From an uncultured Spartobacteria bacterium (GTDB taxonomy: Bacteria; Verrucomicrobiota; Verrucomicrobiia; Chthoniobacterales; Chthoniobacteraceae): 36,336 bases of DNA. Positions 16,713 to 25,064 of the stretch are shown here, piece after piece. The position numbers and the translations under genes are program-made. The stretch spans positions 1 through 36,336 of the forward strand of contig CAIZLD010000059.1 of NCBI GenBank assembly GCA_903933715.1, in the 5' to 3' direction. The notes beneath the pieces are model-generated. The model had not been told where the DNA came from. It was given only the letters and a program-made list of their open reading frames with translations, and made no database searches. Numbering within the stretch: position 1 is the first letter of the stretch; each line of letters opens with the position of its first letter.

Positions 16713-16764
16713 GGAAACAGAGTTTCCAAGAGCAAGCGCGTTCCCAATCAGGAGATTGGGAACG
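16713..16764 (-). repeat. Two-hairpin unit, copy 4 (inverted)
   Basis: On the minus strand the CGTTCCCAAT/ATTGGGAACG hairpin (16739-16764) is followed by GGAAAC-TCT-GTTTCC (16713-16727). It faces copy 3 and, with it, fills most of the 232-bp hpf-hprK spacer, separating hprK from the upstream operon. Confidence 0.7.
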
Positions 16765-16810
16765 AGGACATCCACCTGAGGACACCCCTCTTCTCCCCCG
16801 CAAAAGCACT

Positions 16811-17758
16811 ATGAAAGCGAAGGGTAAATACCCCACGATTACTGTTGGCGATTTTTACACGCGCTATTCCGAAGTGCTTTCGCTCTCCCTGCTCGGCTCC
16901 GCCGTTGGGTTTGACCGGATTATTAAAGAGCCGACGATCAACCGGCCCGGGCTGGCGCTCTCCGGTTTTTTCGACTACTTCGCCGCCAAACGCATCCAGG
17001 TTCTCGGCAGCGCCGAGCTGGCCTATTTGCGCAAGCTGCCGCCCCAGGAAATCCGGCAGCGGCTGGCAGAGGTGTTGCGGCGGCGCATCCCTTGTCTTGT
17101 CGTGGCCCGGGGCAGCCGCCCCCCCAAACACCTCCTCGAAGTGGCCGAGCGGGCCGGAATCTCCGTATTCCGCACCACCATGGTGACGATGAATTTCATC
17201 AACGCCGCCACCTTCGCCATGGAGAACGAGTTTGCTCCCTCTGTGACCGAACACGGCAGCATGGTCGATATTCTCGGGGTCGGGACGATGGTCCGGGGTT
17301 CTGCCGGGATCGGGAAAAGCGAGTGCGTCCTGGGGCTCATGGAGCGGGGCTACCCGTTGGTGAGCGACGACGTCACCCGTCTGCGGCTCATCGATGGCCA
17401 GTATCTTCTCGGGACCGCGCCGGAGCTGACCCGCCACCACATGGAAGTGCGGGGAGTCGGGATTATTAACGTTTCCTCCATGTTTGGCATCAAGGCGGTG
17501 CGGGTCCAAAAGCGGCTGGACCTGATTGTGACACTAAAAGACTGGCAAGAGTTGGAAGAGGTGGATAGAATAGGGCTCAACCAACAATTCCTTGAGGTTT
17601 TGGGGATTCAAGTGCCACACGTCACCATTCCCGTGCGAATCGGCCGAGATCTGGCGCGACTTGTCGAAGTCGCCGCCCTCGATCAAAAGCTCAAAAGCAT
17701 GGGACAGAACAGTGCGGAGGAGTTCAACCAACGTCTCATGAAATCAATGCAGAAATAA
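16811..17758 (+). CDS. hprK: HPr kinase/phosphorylase
   Basis: HprK phosphorylates and dephosphorylates the regulatory serine of HPr according to metabolic state. The protein has 315 residues. The N-terminal domain covers about 1-135. The catalytic half has EHGSMVDILG (147-156, conserved His148), Walker A GSAGIGKS (163-170), SDDVTRL (185-191) and the family signature MEVRGVGIINVSSMFG (211-226). Downstream ptsH (5 bp away) encodes its substrate. With no PTS permease nearby, a regulatory use of the system is inferred. Confidence 0.96.
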   Translation: MKAKGKYPTITVGDFYTRYSEVLSLSLLGSAVGFDRIIKEPTINRPGLALSGFFDYFAAKRIQVLGSAELAYLRKLPPQEIRQRLAEVLRRRIPCLVVARGSRPPKHLLEVAERAGISVFRTTMVTMNFINAATFAMENEFAPSVTEHGSMVDILGVGTMVRGSAGIGKSECVLGLMERGYPLVSDDVTRLRLIDGQYLLGTAPELTRHHMEVRGVGIINVSSMFGIKAVRVQKRLDLIVTLKDWQELEEVDRIGLNQQFLEVLGIQVPHVTIPVRIGRDLARLVEVAALDQKLKSMGQNSAEEFNQRLMKSMQK

Positions 17759-17762
17759 CGGG

Positions 17763-18071
17763 ATGGGCCTTTTAAGCCGCAAAACTACTAATAATCAGGA
17801 TCAACCGATCGCCAAGGAGTTCACGATTTTGAACCGCCTGGGGCTGCACGCGCGCCCCTCGGCCATGTTCGTGAAAGCCGCCAACCGGTTCAAATCCGAG
17901 ATATGGGTCGAAAAAGACGGAGAACAAGTCAATGGCAAGAGCATCATGGGGCTCATGATGCTGGCTGCCGGGCAAGGCTCCAAACTCAACGTCTCGTGCG
18001 AAGGCCCGGATGCCGAAAAAGCATTGGCGGAAATCGAAGCCCTGGTTTTACGGCGATTTGACGAAGATTAA
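17763..18071 (+). CDS. ptsH: HPr family phosphocarrier protein
   Basis: HPr carries phosphate from Enzyme I on a histidine and is regulated on a serine. The protein has 102 residues, longer than the usual 85-90 because of a polar N-terminal extension of about 14 residues. The phosphorylatable histidine is H29 in LGLHARPS. The regulatory serine is S60 in NGKSIMGLMML, 31 residues away as in classical HPr (His15/Ser46). The presence of this serine agrees with hprK upstream. It could equally be called Npr-like; the window does not show which enzymes it feeds. Confidence 0.95.
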   Translation: MGLLSRKTTNNQDQPIAKEFTILNRLGLHARPSAMFVKAANRFKSEIWVEKDGEQVNGKSIMGLMMLAAGQGSKLNVSCEGPDAEKALAEIEALVLRRFDED

Positions 18072-18180
18072 AGCCGGTTCCGGGCGCCCCTTGTTTTTTT
18101 GGGCGCATAAACGCTTGCAGGAGCCCATTTTTGGCGCAAAATAAAACCTCAACCCAAGAATCCGGGGTCCAAAAGCCGTA

Positions 18181-19947
18181 ATGAGCGAAACCCAGCAGCC
18201 CATAGAACGTCGGTTCCAAGGTGTGGGCGTTTCGCCCGGCATCGCACGGGGAACTGTGTTCGTCATCCGCCCCGAGGATGAGGAATTGCCGACCCGGAAA
18301 ATCGACGAATCGGAAATCCCCGGGGAACTCGCCCGGTTCGAGGCCGCGCTGGTCAAAACCCGCGAGCAAATCCTCGAAATGCAGCAGCGGATCGCCGAAT
18401 CGATCGGCACCAAAGACGCCAGCATCTTCGACGCCCACCTGCTCGTGGTCGAAGACCGGACGTTGATCGACGAAGTATTGCGCACGCTCGACCGGGACCG
18501 CTGGAACATCGAACACGTTTTCCACCAAGTCGCCAGCCGCTACGCCAAGACCCTGAGCGAAATCGACGACCCGTACCTGCGCGAGCGCGCCCTGGACATC
18601 AACGACGTCTGCCGCCGCGTCTTGCGGAACCTGATGGGGCACGAAGCCAAAAGCCCCGCGCAGATCGACGTTCCGCACATCCTCGTCGCCCATAACCTGA
18701 CCCCCTCGGACACCGCGCAGCTCAACCGGAAGTTGGTGCTCGGGTTCGCCACCGACGTCGGCAGCCGCACCTCGCACACGGCCATCATGGCCCGGTCGCT
18801 GAACATCCCGGCCGTCGTCGCCCTGCGCAACGTCAGCGAAGGGCTCCTTACCGGCGACCACGTTCTCCTCGACGGCTACAGCGGCCTCGTCATCATCAAC
18901 CCGAGCGACCAGACCCTCTGGGAATACGGCGAGCTGGAAGTCAAAAAAAGCGCCGTCGATGTCAAGCTCGACGAACTGCGCGAAACCATTTCCACCACCC
19001 TCGACGGGCGGCACATTGCGCTTTCTGCCAACATCGAACTGCCCTCCGACGTCGAGCTGGTCAAGCAAAGCGGAGCCGAAGGGATCGGCCTCTACCGGAC
19101 CGAATTTTTTTACCTCAACAAAGAGGAGCTCCCCAACGAAGAGGAGCAATACGAGAACTACTGCATCGTCGCGCGGGAGATGGGCAACCAGTCGGTCATC
19201 ATCCGCACCCTCGACCTGGGCGGCGACAAATTCATGAGCGCCCTCCAGCTCCCGGCGGAGTTAAACCCGTTCCTGGGCTGGCGCGCCATCCGGTTCTGCC
19301 TGGAACGCGTGGATGTTTTTAAAACCCAGCTTCGCGCCATCCTGCGGGCGAGCGCCCTGGGCAACATCCGGATGATGTTTCCGATGATATCCGGGGTTGA
19401 CGAATTGCGCCGCGCCAACGCCGTGCTCGAAGAGTGCCGCCAGGAACTCCGCAACGAAGGCATCCCGTTCAACGAAGAAATGGAAGTCGGCGCGATGATC
19501 GAAGTCCCCAGCGCCGCGCTCGTCGCCGATTTGCTGGCCAAGGAGTGCGACTTCTTCTCGATCGGCACCAACGACCTGATCCAATACACGATCGCTGTTG
19601 ACCGGATCAACGAACGGATTGCCCATCTGTACGAACCGACCCACCCGGCCATCATCCGGTTGATCAAAATCATCGTCAACGCGGCCCATGCCCATAACCT
19701 GTGGGTGGGAGTGTGCGGCGAAATGGCCGGGGAAATCTCGCTCACACCGCTGCTCGTGGGTCTCGGAGTTGACGAACTGAGCACCGGCGCGGCGCTTGTG
19801 CCGCGCGTCAAGCGGGCCGTCCAGAGCCTGGATGTCGGCGTCTGCCTGCAACTCGTCGATGAGGTTAAAAACATGGAATCCGCCGAGGCGATCCTTGAAA
19901 AATGCGAAGCCGTTGCAAAGACCTATTACCCTGAGTTGATGGTGTAA
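18181..19947 (+). CDS. ptsI: Phosphoenolpyruvate-protein phosphotransferase (PTS Enzyme I)
   Basis: Enzyme I takes phosphate from PEP and passes it to HPr. The 588 residues are close to the usual 570-580. The HPr-binding and phosphohistidine domain is N-terminal, with H199 in GSRTSHTAIMARS. The PEP-binding TIM barrel follows, with GIGLYRTEFFYLN, RTLDLGGDKF, FPMISGVDELRRA, FFSIGTNDLIQY and a catalytic cysteine in VGVCGEMAGE. There is no GAF domain, so it is the sugar-type EI rather than the PtsP/EI-Ntr type. A 109-bp gap separates it from ptsH. A GCGCCC/GGGCGC stem occurs there, without a convincing terminator tail. Confidence 0.96.
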   Translation: MSETQQPIERRFQGVGVSPGIARGTVFVIRPEDEELPTRKIDESEIPGELARFEAALVKTREQILEMQQRIAESIGTKDASIFDAHLLVVEDRTLIDEVLRTLDRDRWNIEHVFHQVASRYAKTLSEIDDPYLRERALDINDVCRRVLRNLMGHEAKSPAQIDVPHILVAHNLTPSDTAQLNRKLVLGFATDVGSRTSHTAIMARSLNIPAVVALRNVSEGLLTGDHVLLDGYSGLVIINPSDQTLWEYGELEVKKSAVDVKLDELRETISTTLDGRHIALSANIELPSDVELVKQSGAEGIGLYRTEFFYLNKEELPNEEEQYENYCIVAREMGNQSVIIRTLDLGGDKFMSALQLPAELNPFLGWRAIRFCLERVDVFKTQLRAILRASALGNIRMMFPMISGVDELRRANAVLEECRQELRNEGIPFNEEMEVGAMIEVPSAALVADLLAKECDFFSIGTNDLIQYTIAVDRINERIAHLYEPTHPAIIRLIKIIVNAAHAHNLWVGVCGEMAGEISLTPLLVGLGVDELSTGAALVPRVKRAVQSLDVGVCLQLVDEVKNMESAEAILEKCEAVAKTYYPELMV

Positions 19948-19988
19948 TTCAGCTCGAGAGAGCTCTATCGCAGTAATCGAGCCCGATT

Positions 19989-20531
19989 TTACCGCCAATC
20001 GGTTTCCACCTGCCGTTTTTGCTGGAACCGGTCCAGGAAGAAAAGATGCTTTTTATCCCGCCCATATTCGTGGACGAGCCGGGTCACTTTGACGTCAAAG
20101 CAGCAATACTCGGCAATATCCAAGAGCTTCCCCTCGCGCCACCAGCGGATCGCGTCGAGCCCGTCGGCAGTTTTGCCGACACCAAGCGTAGCCGTAGCGA
20201 CGGCGTCGAGGCTTAACCGGTGGCCGAGCTTTTTTTCCAGTTCCACCAGCATATCGAGCGTGGGGACAAGCGACGGGAGGTCGTACGCCGTGTAGCCCAT
20301 GAGCACTTCGTAATCGAAGTTGATCACGTTGAAGCCGACCACCAGATCGGCCCGGAGCAGTTCGTTGACGAGGTCGTGGACCCGCTTTTCGGAGTAAATT
20401 TGATATTGGCCCGATGCGGTCGAGTAGGTGACGCCGACCGACATCCCCATGTCCCGCTTTTTATCCCAGCCCCCGGCGTCGTTGGCGGTGCGTTGGGTTT
20501 CCAGGTCGAAATAAACGATGTTGCAGATCAT
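19989..20531 (-). CDS. Ribonuclease H-like 3'-5' exonuclease domain protein (DEDDy type)
   Basis: This 180-residue protein has the three exonuclease motifs of the DEDD superfamily: YFDLETQ with D9 and E11, GFNVINFDYEVL with D73, and EYCCFDVKVTRLVHEYG with Y142 and D146 (YxxxD, the DEDDy subtype). It resembles the stand-alone YprB-like RNase H-like domain proteins often annotated as predicted nucleases or helicase-associated domains. Substrate and pathway are unknown. It lies alone between ptsI (convergent) and the TonB operon. Confidence 0.8.
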   Translation of the reverse strand: MICNIVYFDLETQRTANDAGGWDKKRDMGMSVGVTYSTASGQYQIYSEKRVHDLVNELLRADLVVGFNVINFDYEVLMGYTAYDLPSLVPTLDMLVELEKKLGHRLSLDAVATATLGVGKTADGLDAIRWWREGKLLDIAEYCCFDVKVTRLVHEYGRDKKHLFFLDRFQQKRQVETDWR

Positions 20532-20534
20532 GGC

Positions 20535-20822
20535 TCAATAAAACGGGGCAGGTCTTAATGTGTGGCCTGCGCGCCGATTGAGCGAGTCAGAAATAGCAAA
20601 AGCGCAAGAGGCGCAAGAGCCTGATGTCTTGCCATCAGCCGTGATGAAATTCTCCCTACGGACCAGGGCAAACGCATCAAAAAGTTCCACGCCGTTGCAC
20701 TCGAAGCGATGAATCTTTAAGGGGTGGACGGCCGCTCCGCGGACGATTCGGGGACGGGCGTGGATCGGAAAAATAGCGGGCGGTTCCCGATCGCGCCCGG
20801 AGCGATCCACCTATGGATCCAC
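20535..20822. repeat. Repeat-rich spacer with doubtful 91-codon ORF
   Basis: No secure gene is seen. A minus-strand ORF (20535-20810, GTG start) encodes 91 residues, including LKIHRFECNGVELFDAFALV. It contains the 17-mer shared with 5838-5854 (here 20790-20806), and a 12-bp direct duplication of GATCCACCTATG abuts and runs into the tonB stop codon (about 20804-20827). I think it is a dispersed repeat with accidental coding. A small orphan gene cannot be excluded. Confidence 0.45.
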
Positions 20823-21851
20823 CTATGGGCTTAGTTTGAACTCGATGTTCACCTCGTAACCGCTGCTGCTGCCGAGCCCTTTGGGCGGGGGATCAACTTG
20901 GCTGACTCGCTGGGCTGCCGCCATCACCGAATCGTCCACGATGGCGTTGCCGGACGATTTGGCCAGGCTGACGCCGGTGATGCGGCCGGTGCGGTCGATT
21001 TTGAGATTGATCAAGGTTGCAAATTCCTGGCCGCCTTGCAAAACCGAGAGCGGCTGGTCCCACCGGGCGTAAAACCGGTCGTGGAGCATGATGTGATACC
21101 AGCCAAATTGCGATTCGGTAGCCCCGCCTCCTTCATGCCCGTCGCCATGGCCGCCCCCTACCCCTTTGCCGGTGCCGCCCGGCTTGCCTTGGGCCGAGCC
21201 CGCCCCGTCGCCCGCGCCCCCTTCGGCTCCGTCGGCAATTTGACCCTCTTTTTTGCCGGTGGAACGTCCGGTCGATTTAAGAAATGCCTCCGCGCTGGGG
21301 TCGTTTTCTTTTTTGGCGGCCGGTTTTTTCCCCGGCTTGGCGTCGCTTTCGTCCGGTTTTTTGGAATGAGGCTTGGGCGACGCTTTGGGAGTCGCTTTCG
21401 GCGAAGGCTTGGGACTTGGCTTCGGGGTGGGTTTGGGGGTCGGCTTTGGAGTAGGCTTCGGGGTGGGTTTGGGCGTCGGTTTTGGGGTTGGCGTGGGAGT
21501 CGGTTCCGGCGTGGGAGTCGGTGTCGGAGTGGGCTTGGGGGTTGGTTCGGGCGTCGCCTCGGGGGTGGGCGTGGGGAGGACGATTTCGCTCGGCGGGGCT
21601 TCCTGGGCCGGGGGCGTTTCCTTTTCTTTGGGCTTGGGAGTCGGGGTCGATTCCGGGGTCGGCTCGGACGTCAACTCCGCTTCGATTTTTTGCGCCGCAG
21701 CCCCTGCCGGGGGGGAGCCGCCGTCGAGCCAACTGATCGAATCGGCCGGTTTCTTCGCTTCCCCGGCGATGAAATACAATGCCAAAAGCGCGATCACATG
21801 GAGCGCGGTGACGATCGCCACGTTGCGCCGGAATCTCTCCTCTCCGGTCAT
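20823..21851 (-). CDS. TonB-family energy transducer with long Pro-Lys linker
   Basis: This protein couples the ExbB-ExbD motor to outer-membrane receptors. It has 342 residues. A membrane anchor spans about 11-29, then an acidic/proline stretch and a long (Thr/Ser/Ala)-Pro-(Lys/Glu)-Pro array (about 93-161). A Gly-rich segment follows (202-244), then the TonB/TolA-type C-terminal domain (about 249-342, with [16 protein letters not shown] and [21 protein letters not shown]). The proline array would span the periplasm. Its DNA is a 12-bp-period tandem repeat (21369-21575) prone to length change. A TolA role is possible, but tolB and pal are absent here. Confidence 0.85.
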   Translation of the reverse strand: MTGEERFRRNVAIVTALHVIALLALYFIAGEAKKPADSISWLDGGSPPAGAAAQKIEAELTSEPTPESTPTPKPKEKETPPAQEAPPSEIVLPTPTPEATPEPTPKPTPTPTPTPEPTPTPTPKPTPKPTPKPTPKPTPKPTPKPSPKPSPKATPKASPKPHSKKPDESDAKPGKKPAAKKENDPSAEAFLKSTGRSTGKKEGQIADGAEGGAGDGAGSAQGKPGGTGKGVGGGHGDGHEGGGATESQFGWYHIMLHDRFYARWDQPLSVLQGGQEFATLINLKIDRTGRITGVSLAKSSGNAIVDDSVMAAAQRVSQVDPPPKGLGSSSGYEVNIEFKLSP

Positions 21852-21855
21852 GGCC

Positions 21856-22272
21856 TTATTGCCCTCCCTCGCTGCTCACAACGCCGATTTTGGTGATCCC
21901 GACCCGCTTGAGCGCATCCATCACGTCCACCAGCTTTTGCACCGGCAACTCTTTGTGAGCCCGGATGACCACGGCGAGCCCCGGCTTGGAGTTTTTCAGA
22001 TCAGCGAGAGCCGATTCCAAGCCGTCGAGCGGAAGCGGGGCGGTGTTAAGAGTGAGGTTGGCGTCTTTGTCGATGGAGATCGACTCCACCTGCGACGGTT
22101 CCACCGCCCCTTCCGCCGCCTTGGTGGTCGGGACGACGAGGTTGCTCGATTTTTCCATCAGCGGCGTGGTGATCATGAAGATGATCAGGAGTACAAAGGC
22201 GAGGTCGAGCAGCGGCGTGACGTTTAGCTCGGAGAGAGTCGCAAGCTGATGGCGCTCGGAAAACCGTTTCAT
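21856..22272 (-). CDS. exbD: ExbD/TolR family biopolymer transport protein
   Basis: ExbD forms the proton-driven motor with ExbB. It has 138 residues, a short cytoplasmic N-terminus and one transmembrane helix (about 21-40, [16 protein letters not shown]). That helix carries the essential proton-path aspartate D23. The periplasmic domain ends in [17 protein letters not shown], typical of ExbD. It overlaps the exbB stop by 4 bp (ATGA) and precedes the TonB-family gene by 4 bp, so the three form one operon. ExbD and TolR are hard to separate by sequence; the TonB-like partner favours ExbD. Confidence 0.92.
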   Translation of the reverse strand: MKRFSERHQLATLSELNVTPLLDLAFVLLIIFMITTPLMEKSSNLVVPTTKAAEGAVEPSQVESISIDKDANLTLNTAPLPLDGLESALADLKNSKPGLAVVIRAHKELPVQKLVDVMDALKRVGITKIGVVSSEGGQ

Positions 22273-23030
22273 GCTTCCGGGTCGTGCCGGGCGTATTCGC
22301 CGTGATCGACGTATTTGTGTTCAAACTCGGAGGAAAGCTCCGCCGCAAAATTGTCCATCCGCACGATTAGCCCGCGAAGGCTGGTGACCAGAAAGTTGTA
22401 GCCAAACATGGCGGGAATCGCGACGAGCAGCCCCGTGACGGTGGTGATGAGCGCGGCGGAGACGCCCGGCGCCATGGCGGCGAGACTGGCAGAACCGGCT
22501 TCGGCGACACCGCCAAAGGTTTCCATGACCCCCCAAACCGTGCCGAGCAGTCCCAAAAACGGCGCGCCGCTGACGGCGGTGGCGAGCAGGATCATCTGCC
22601 CTTCGAGCTTGAGGGCGGTCTCGCCGACAGCCCGTTCCATGGAAGTCGTAACGACCCGCATCTGGGCGGGCGAGATTTTGGGGGCGTCGTCGAGCCGGGC
22701 ACGGAAGGTCTCGTCCACTTCCTGCGAGCCCAGCAGGTGGAAGGTCAATTCCCGGCACCCGGCCCGGTAGACCGAATAAAGCGGGGAGCCGTCAAAGCGG
22801 AGTTGGGATTCGTAAAGGTGAAGCGGGGCGCGGTGGTTGCGGAAAAGGTCGAGAAATTTGGCGGACTGCTTTTGGGCGACGCTGACCATCCGCAGCTTGG
22901 TGATCATGACCGACCAGGAAAAAATGGAGGCAATAAACAGGCAAAGCAGGACGGTTTTGCCCGGCATTGTGGAATGCTCAAAAGCAAAAAGGAGACCTCC
23001 TGAAGCTAAAACTGGCGCTAAAAGTGGCAT
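22269..23030 (-). CDS. exbB: ExbB/TolQ family proton channel protein
   Basis: This is the pentameric motor subunit, with 253 residues. A first membrane helix is at about 24-42, followed by a long cytoplasmic region, then the MotA/TolQ/ExbB domain with GAPFLGLLGTVWGVMETF and VSAALITTVTGLLVAIPAMFGYNFLV forming two more helices. It is first in exbB-exbD-tonB. Two starts are possible: the ATG at 23030, used here, and an ATG at 22967 (residue 22). A GGAGG-type sequence at about 22991-23000 is too far from the second ATG to decide. The 54-bp divergent spacer to the next gene must hold both promoters. Confidence 0.92.
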   Translation of the reverse strand: MPLLAPVLASGGLLFAFEHSTMPGKTVLLCLFIASIFSWSVMITKLRMVSVAQKQSAKFLDLFRNHRAPLHLYESQLRFDGSPLYSVYRAGCRELTFHLLGSQEVDETFRARLDDAPKISPAQMRVVTTSMERAVGETALKLEGQMILLATAVSGAPFLGLLGTVWGVMETFGGVAEAGSASLAAMAPGVSAALITTVTGLLVAIPAMFGYNFLVTSLRGLIVRMDNFAAELSSEFEHKYVDHGEYARHDPEA

Positions 23031-23084
23031 TTCTTTAAGTCCAGTAGTAAAGAACGTGATCCGCCCGAACGCAATCCTGCCTTA

Positions 23085-23867
23085 ATGAAAAAATTTGCCC
23101 TCCTTTTTGCCTTGGGAATCGCCCTGGTTTTTCCGCTCCGCGCCCAGCAACCGGCTCCGGCCAATCCGTATGACCTCCTGAGCCGTGCGCTGACGCCGAT
23201 TGCCACGATTTTCAGCCCGGAAGCGCAGCTCCATGCCCTGAACGCCACGCTTGTATTGGAGGAAATGACCGGGCTGCCGCCCGAAATGACCGGGATGCGC
23301 GTGGAACTGGCCTTGCAGCCGCCCGACCGGGTTTTGATCCGGTTCCCCTACCAGAATGAGCCGGTGACGTTCTGCCGGGACGGGCAGTCGGTCTGGATCA
23401 CCCCCAATCAGCCGCCGTTTGACGCGCTGGCCGCTCTGCCGGGGGAGTCCAAGAAAAAGAAGCCGCAGAAACTCGGGCCGATGGTTCTCCCGTTCCCGCC
23501 CCAGCAGTTGGTGCTCCTGCCAGTGCTTTTTCAGGTCAAGGAGGCCGGGGGGGAACAAGGAATGCGCAAAATCGAGGCCGCCCTCATGCCGGAACTGGCC
23601 CGCGGCCTGGGGGTGGAGGAATGGAGCGTGCAATTGACCCTCGACGCCAATGGGAAACCGGCGCGCATCCGGGTCGTCGGACCGGGATGGCACCTGGCGG
23701 TGCGGGTGGAAACGCTTGATTACGCCCGGCAACTCCCCGAGGCCACCTGGGAACCAACGGGCGAAGCGATCCGGCTTAACGCGCGGCAAATCCGCACCGG
23801 GCTCGATTCTCTCGGGAGCGTCTTGGAAAGCCAACGCCCCGCATCGCCCGAAGAACGCTCAAAATAA
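23085..23867 (+). CDS. Secreted protein, possibly LolA-like fold
   Basis: The protein has 260 residues and a clear signal peptide (MKKFALLFALGIALVFPLRA, cleaved before QQPAP). The mature part alternates short strands (LHALNATLVLEEM, RVELALQPPDRVLIRFPY, EPVTFCRDGQSVWIT) with a long helix. A later stretch, WSVQLTLDANGKPARIRVVGPGWHLAVRVETLDY, resembles the half-barrel of LolA/LolB-type lipoprotein carriers. This is a fold-level impression, not a secure match. A Lys-rich KKKKPQK insert sits near 124. It is divergent from exbB and starts 54 bp from it. Confidence 0.7.
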   Translation: MKKFALLFALGIALVFPLRAQQPAPANPYDLLSRALTPIATIFSPEAQLHALNATLVLEEMTGLPPEMTGMRVELALQPPDRVLIRFPYQNEPVTFCRDGQSVWITPNQPPFDALAALPGESKKKKPQKLGPMVLPFPPQQLVLLPVLFQVKEAGGEQGMRKIEAALMPELARGLGVEEWSVQLTLDANGKPARIRVVGPGWHLAVRVETLDYARQLPEATWEPTGEAIRLNARQIRTGLDSLGSVLESQRPASPEERSK

Positions 23868-23963
23868 GGAGGGAAACCGGGTTCTGCCGCCTTGACCCCG
23901 AGCCCAATTTGGAGTTTTCTACTCAATAACCCTCTCGGTAACCCCTACCTCCCCTTTCGCGCC

Positions 23964-24230
23964 ATGATCGAACTCGAAATCTACGCCGCCGGTGTCCGCG
24001 ACCTGAAAATGATTCTGGAACTCGATCACGCCCTGGGGAGCATTCCGGGCCTGCGCTACAAGATCGATCGCAATCACGACATCGTCTATTTCGAAGTCGA
24101 CCACCCCCAATTCAACATGCTGGAGGTGTTGAGCGCTTTTGAACGCCTCAATCTCAAGCCGCGCGTGGTCGGAACCGTGCCGCGCGACATGAATAAATCC
24201 AAAACCCAGCGTATCCATGACAACAGCTAA
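23964..24230 (+). CDS. Small unknown protein upstream of mlaE
   Basis: I do not recognise this 88-residue protein. The ATG at 23964 is preferred over a TTG at 23892, which would add a poorly conserved-looking leader. The pattern strand-helix-strand-strand-helix-strand (MIELEIYAAG, DLKMILELDHALG, LRYKIDRNHDIVYFEVD, MLEVLSAFERLN, PRVVGTVP) suggests a ferredoxin-like fold as in HMA or ACT domains. It lacks the metal-binding CxxC. It lies 42 bp before mlaE on the same strand and may be cotranscribed. Confidence 0.7.
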   Translation: MIELEIYAAGVRDLKMILELDHALGSIPGLRYKIDRNHDIVYFEVDHPQFNMLEVLSAFERLNLKPRVVGTVPRDMNKSKTQRIHDNS

Positions 24231-24272
24231 TGTTCGCGGAAAACGCCCCATCGGCGTATAGATAGTTCCGCC

Positions 24273-25061
24273 ATGCTGCTTCTCCGGTTCCTGGGGTCCA
24301 CCGCCCTTTCGCTTTTCGGCTATCTCGGACAATTGATGTTCCTGATGCTCGAAACCGTGCGCTCGCTGCTCACCACCCCGATCCGCTGGCGGCTCGCGCT
24401 GCACCAAATCCTGGAGGTCGGCTACCGCTCGCAATTGGTGGTGATCGTGACCGGGGGGTTTACCGGCGCGGTGTTTGCCGCCCAGACCTATTTCCAATTT
24501 CACCGCCTCTCCATGGACACCGCCGTGGGGGCCGTCGTGGCGGTCTCGATGTTCCGCGAACTCGGGCCGGTGCTGACCGGGCTGATGGTGGCGGGCCGCG
24601 TGGGGGCGGCGATGTCGGCCGAGATCGGCACCATGAAGGTGACCGAGCAGCTCGACGCCTTGCGCTCGCTGGGCGTCCACCCGGTCGATTACCTGGTAGC
24701 CCCGCGTGCGATTGCGATGATGATCTCCATGCCGCTGCTGGTTGCCGAGTGCGTCGGGATCGGCATCAAGGCCGGGCAGTTCGTGGCCGTCAAGCTGATG
24801 GGCGTGGCCGAGGTCTATTATGTGAACTATATGGAGAAGTTCACCGCCTTGCGCGACCTGGAGATGGCGCTCACCAAAGGGTTTGTCTTTGGCATTCTGA
24901 TCGTTTTTGTGGCGTGCAACGAAGGGTTGCGCTCCAAGGAGGGGGCGGTCGGCGTGGGCCGGGCTACGACCGAAGCGGTCGTGATCGGGTCACTTCTGAT
25001 CCTGGTCGTCAATTTCTTCCTTACGATGATCCTCAACATTTTCTTCCCGGGAGGACGCTAG
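24273..25061 (+). CDS. mlaE: MlaE-family ABC transporter permease
   Basis: MlaE is the membrane subunit of the MCE lipid transporter that maintains outer-membrane asymmetry. The protein has 262 residues and about five or six membrane helices. The family hallmark EIGTMKVTEQLDALRSLGVHPVDYLVAPR is seen around 116-144, preceded by FRELGPVLTGLMVAGRVGAAMSAE. The C-terminal half contains GVAEVYYVNYMEKF and a last helix ending in FFPGGR. It is followed by mlaF after 3 bp and mlaD, the usual E-F-D set. mlaC, mlaB and mlaA are not in the window. Confidence 0.94.
   Translation: MLLLRFLGSTALSLFGYLGQLMFLMLETVRSLLTTPIRWRLALHQILEVGYRSQLVVIVTGGFTGAVFAAQTYFQFHRLSMDTAVGAVVAVSMFRELGPVLTGLMVAGRVGAAMSAEIGTMKVTEQLDALRSLGVHPVDYLVAPRAIAMMISMPLLVAECVGIGIKAGQFVAVKLMGVAEVYYVNYMEKFTALRDLEMALTKGFVFGILIVFVACNEGLRSKEGAVGVGRATTEAVVIGSLLILVVNFFLTMILNIFFPGGR
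25049..25055 (+). promoter_or_regulatory. Shine-Dalgarno of mlaF
   Basis: GGGAGGA lies within the last codons of mlaE and ends 9 bp before the mlaF ATG at 25065, supporting coupled translation and that start. Confidence 0.65.
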
Positions 25062-25064
25062 CCG

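Noticed and set aside
18084-18106. GCGCCC/GGGCGC stem between ptsH and ptsI as a terminator
   Set aside because: Only 6 bp of stem with the T-run inside the loop rather than after the stem. It does not look like an intrinsic terminator.
21373-22227. 284-codon plus-strand ORF rich in Gly-Val repeats
   Set aside because: It is the complement of the TonB Pro-Lys linker repeat and exbD. The repetitive composition follows from the 12-bp array.
20823-23030. TolQ-TolR-TolA as the identity of the exbB-exbD-tonB operon
   Set aside because: tolB and pal are absent and the linker is Pro-Lys-rich as in TonB rather than a long Ala/Lys-rich helix. The distinction remains imperfect.
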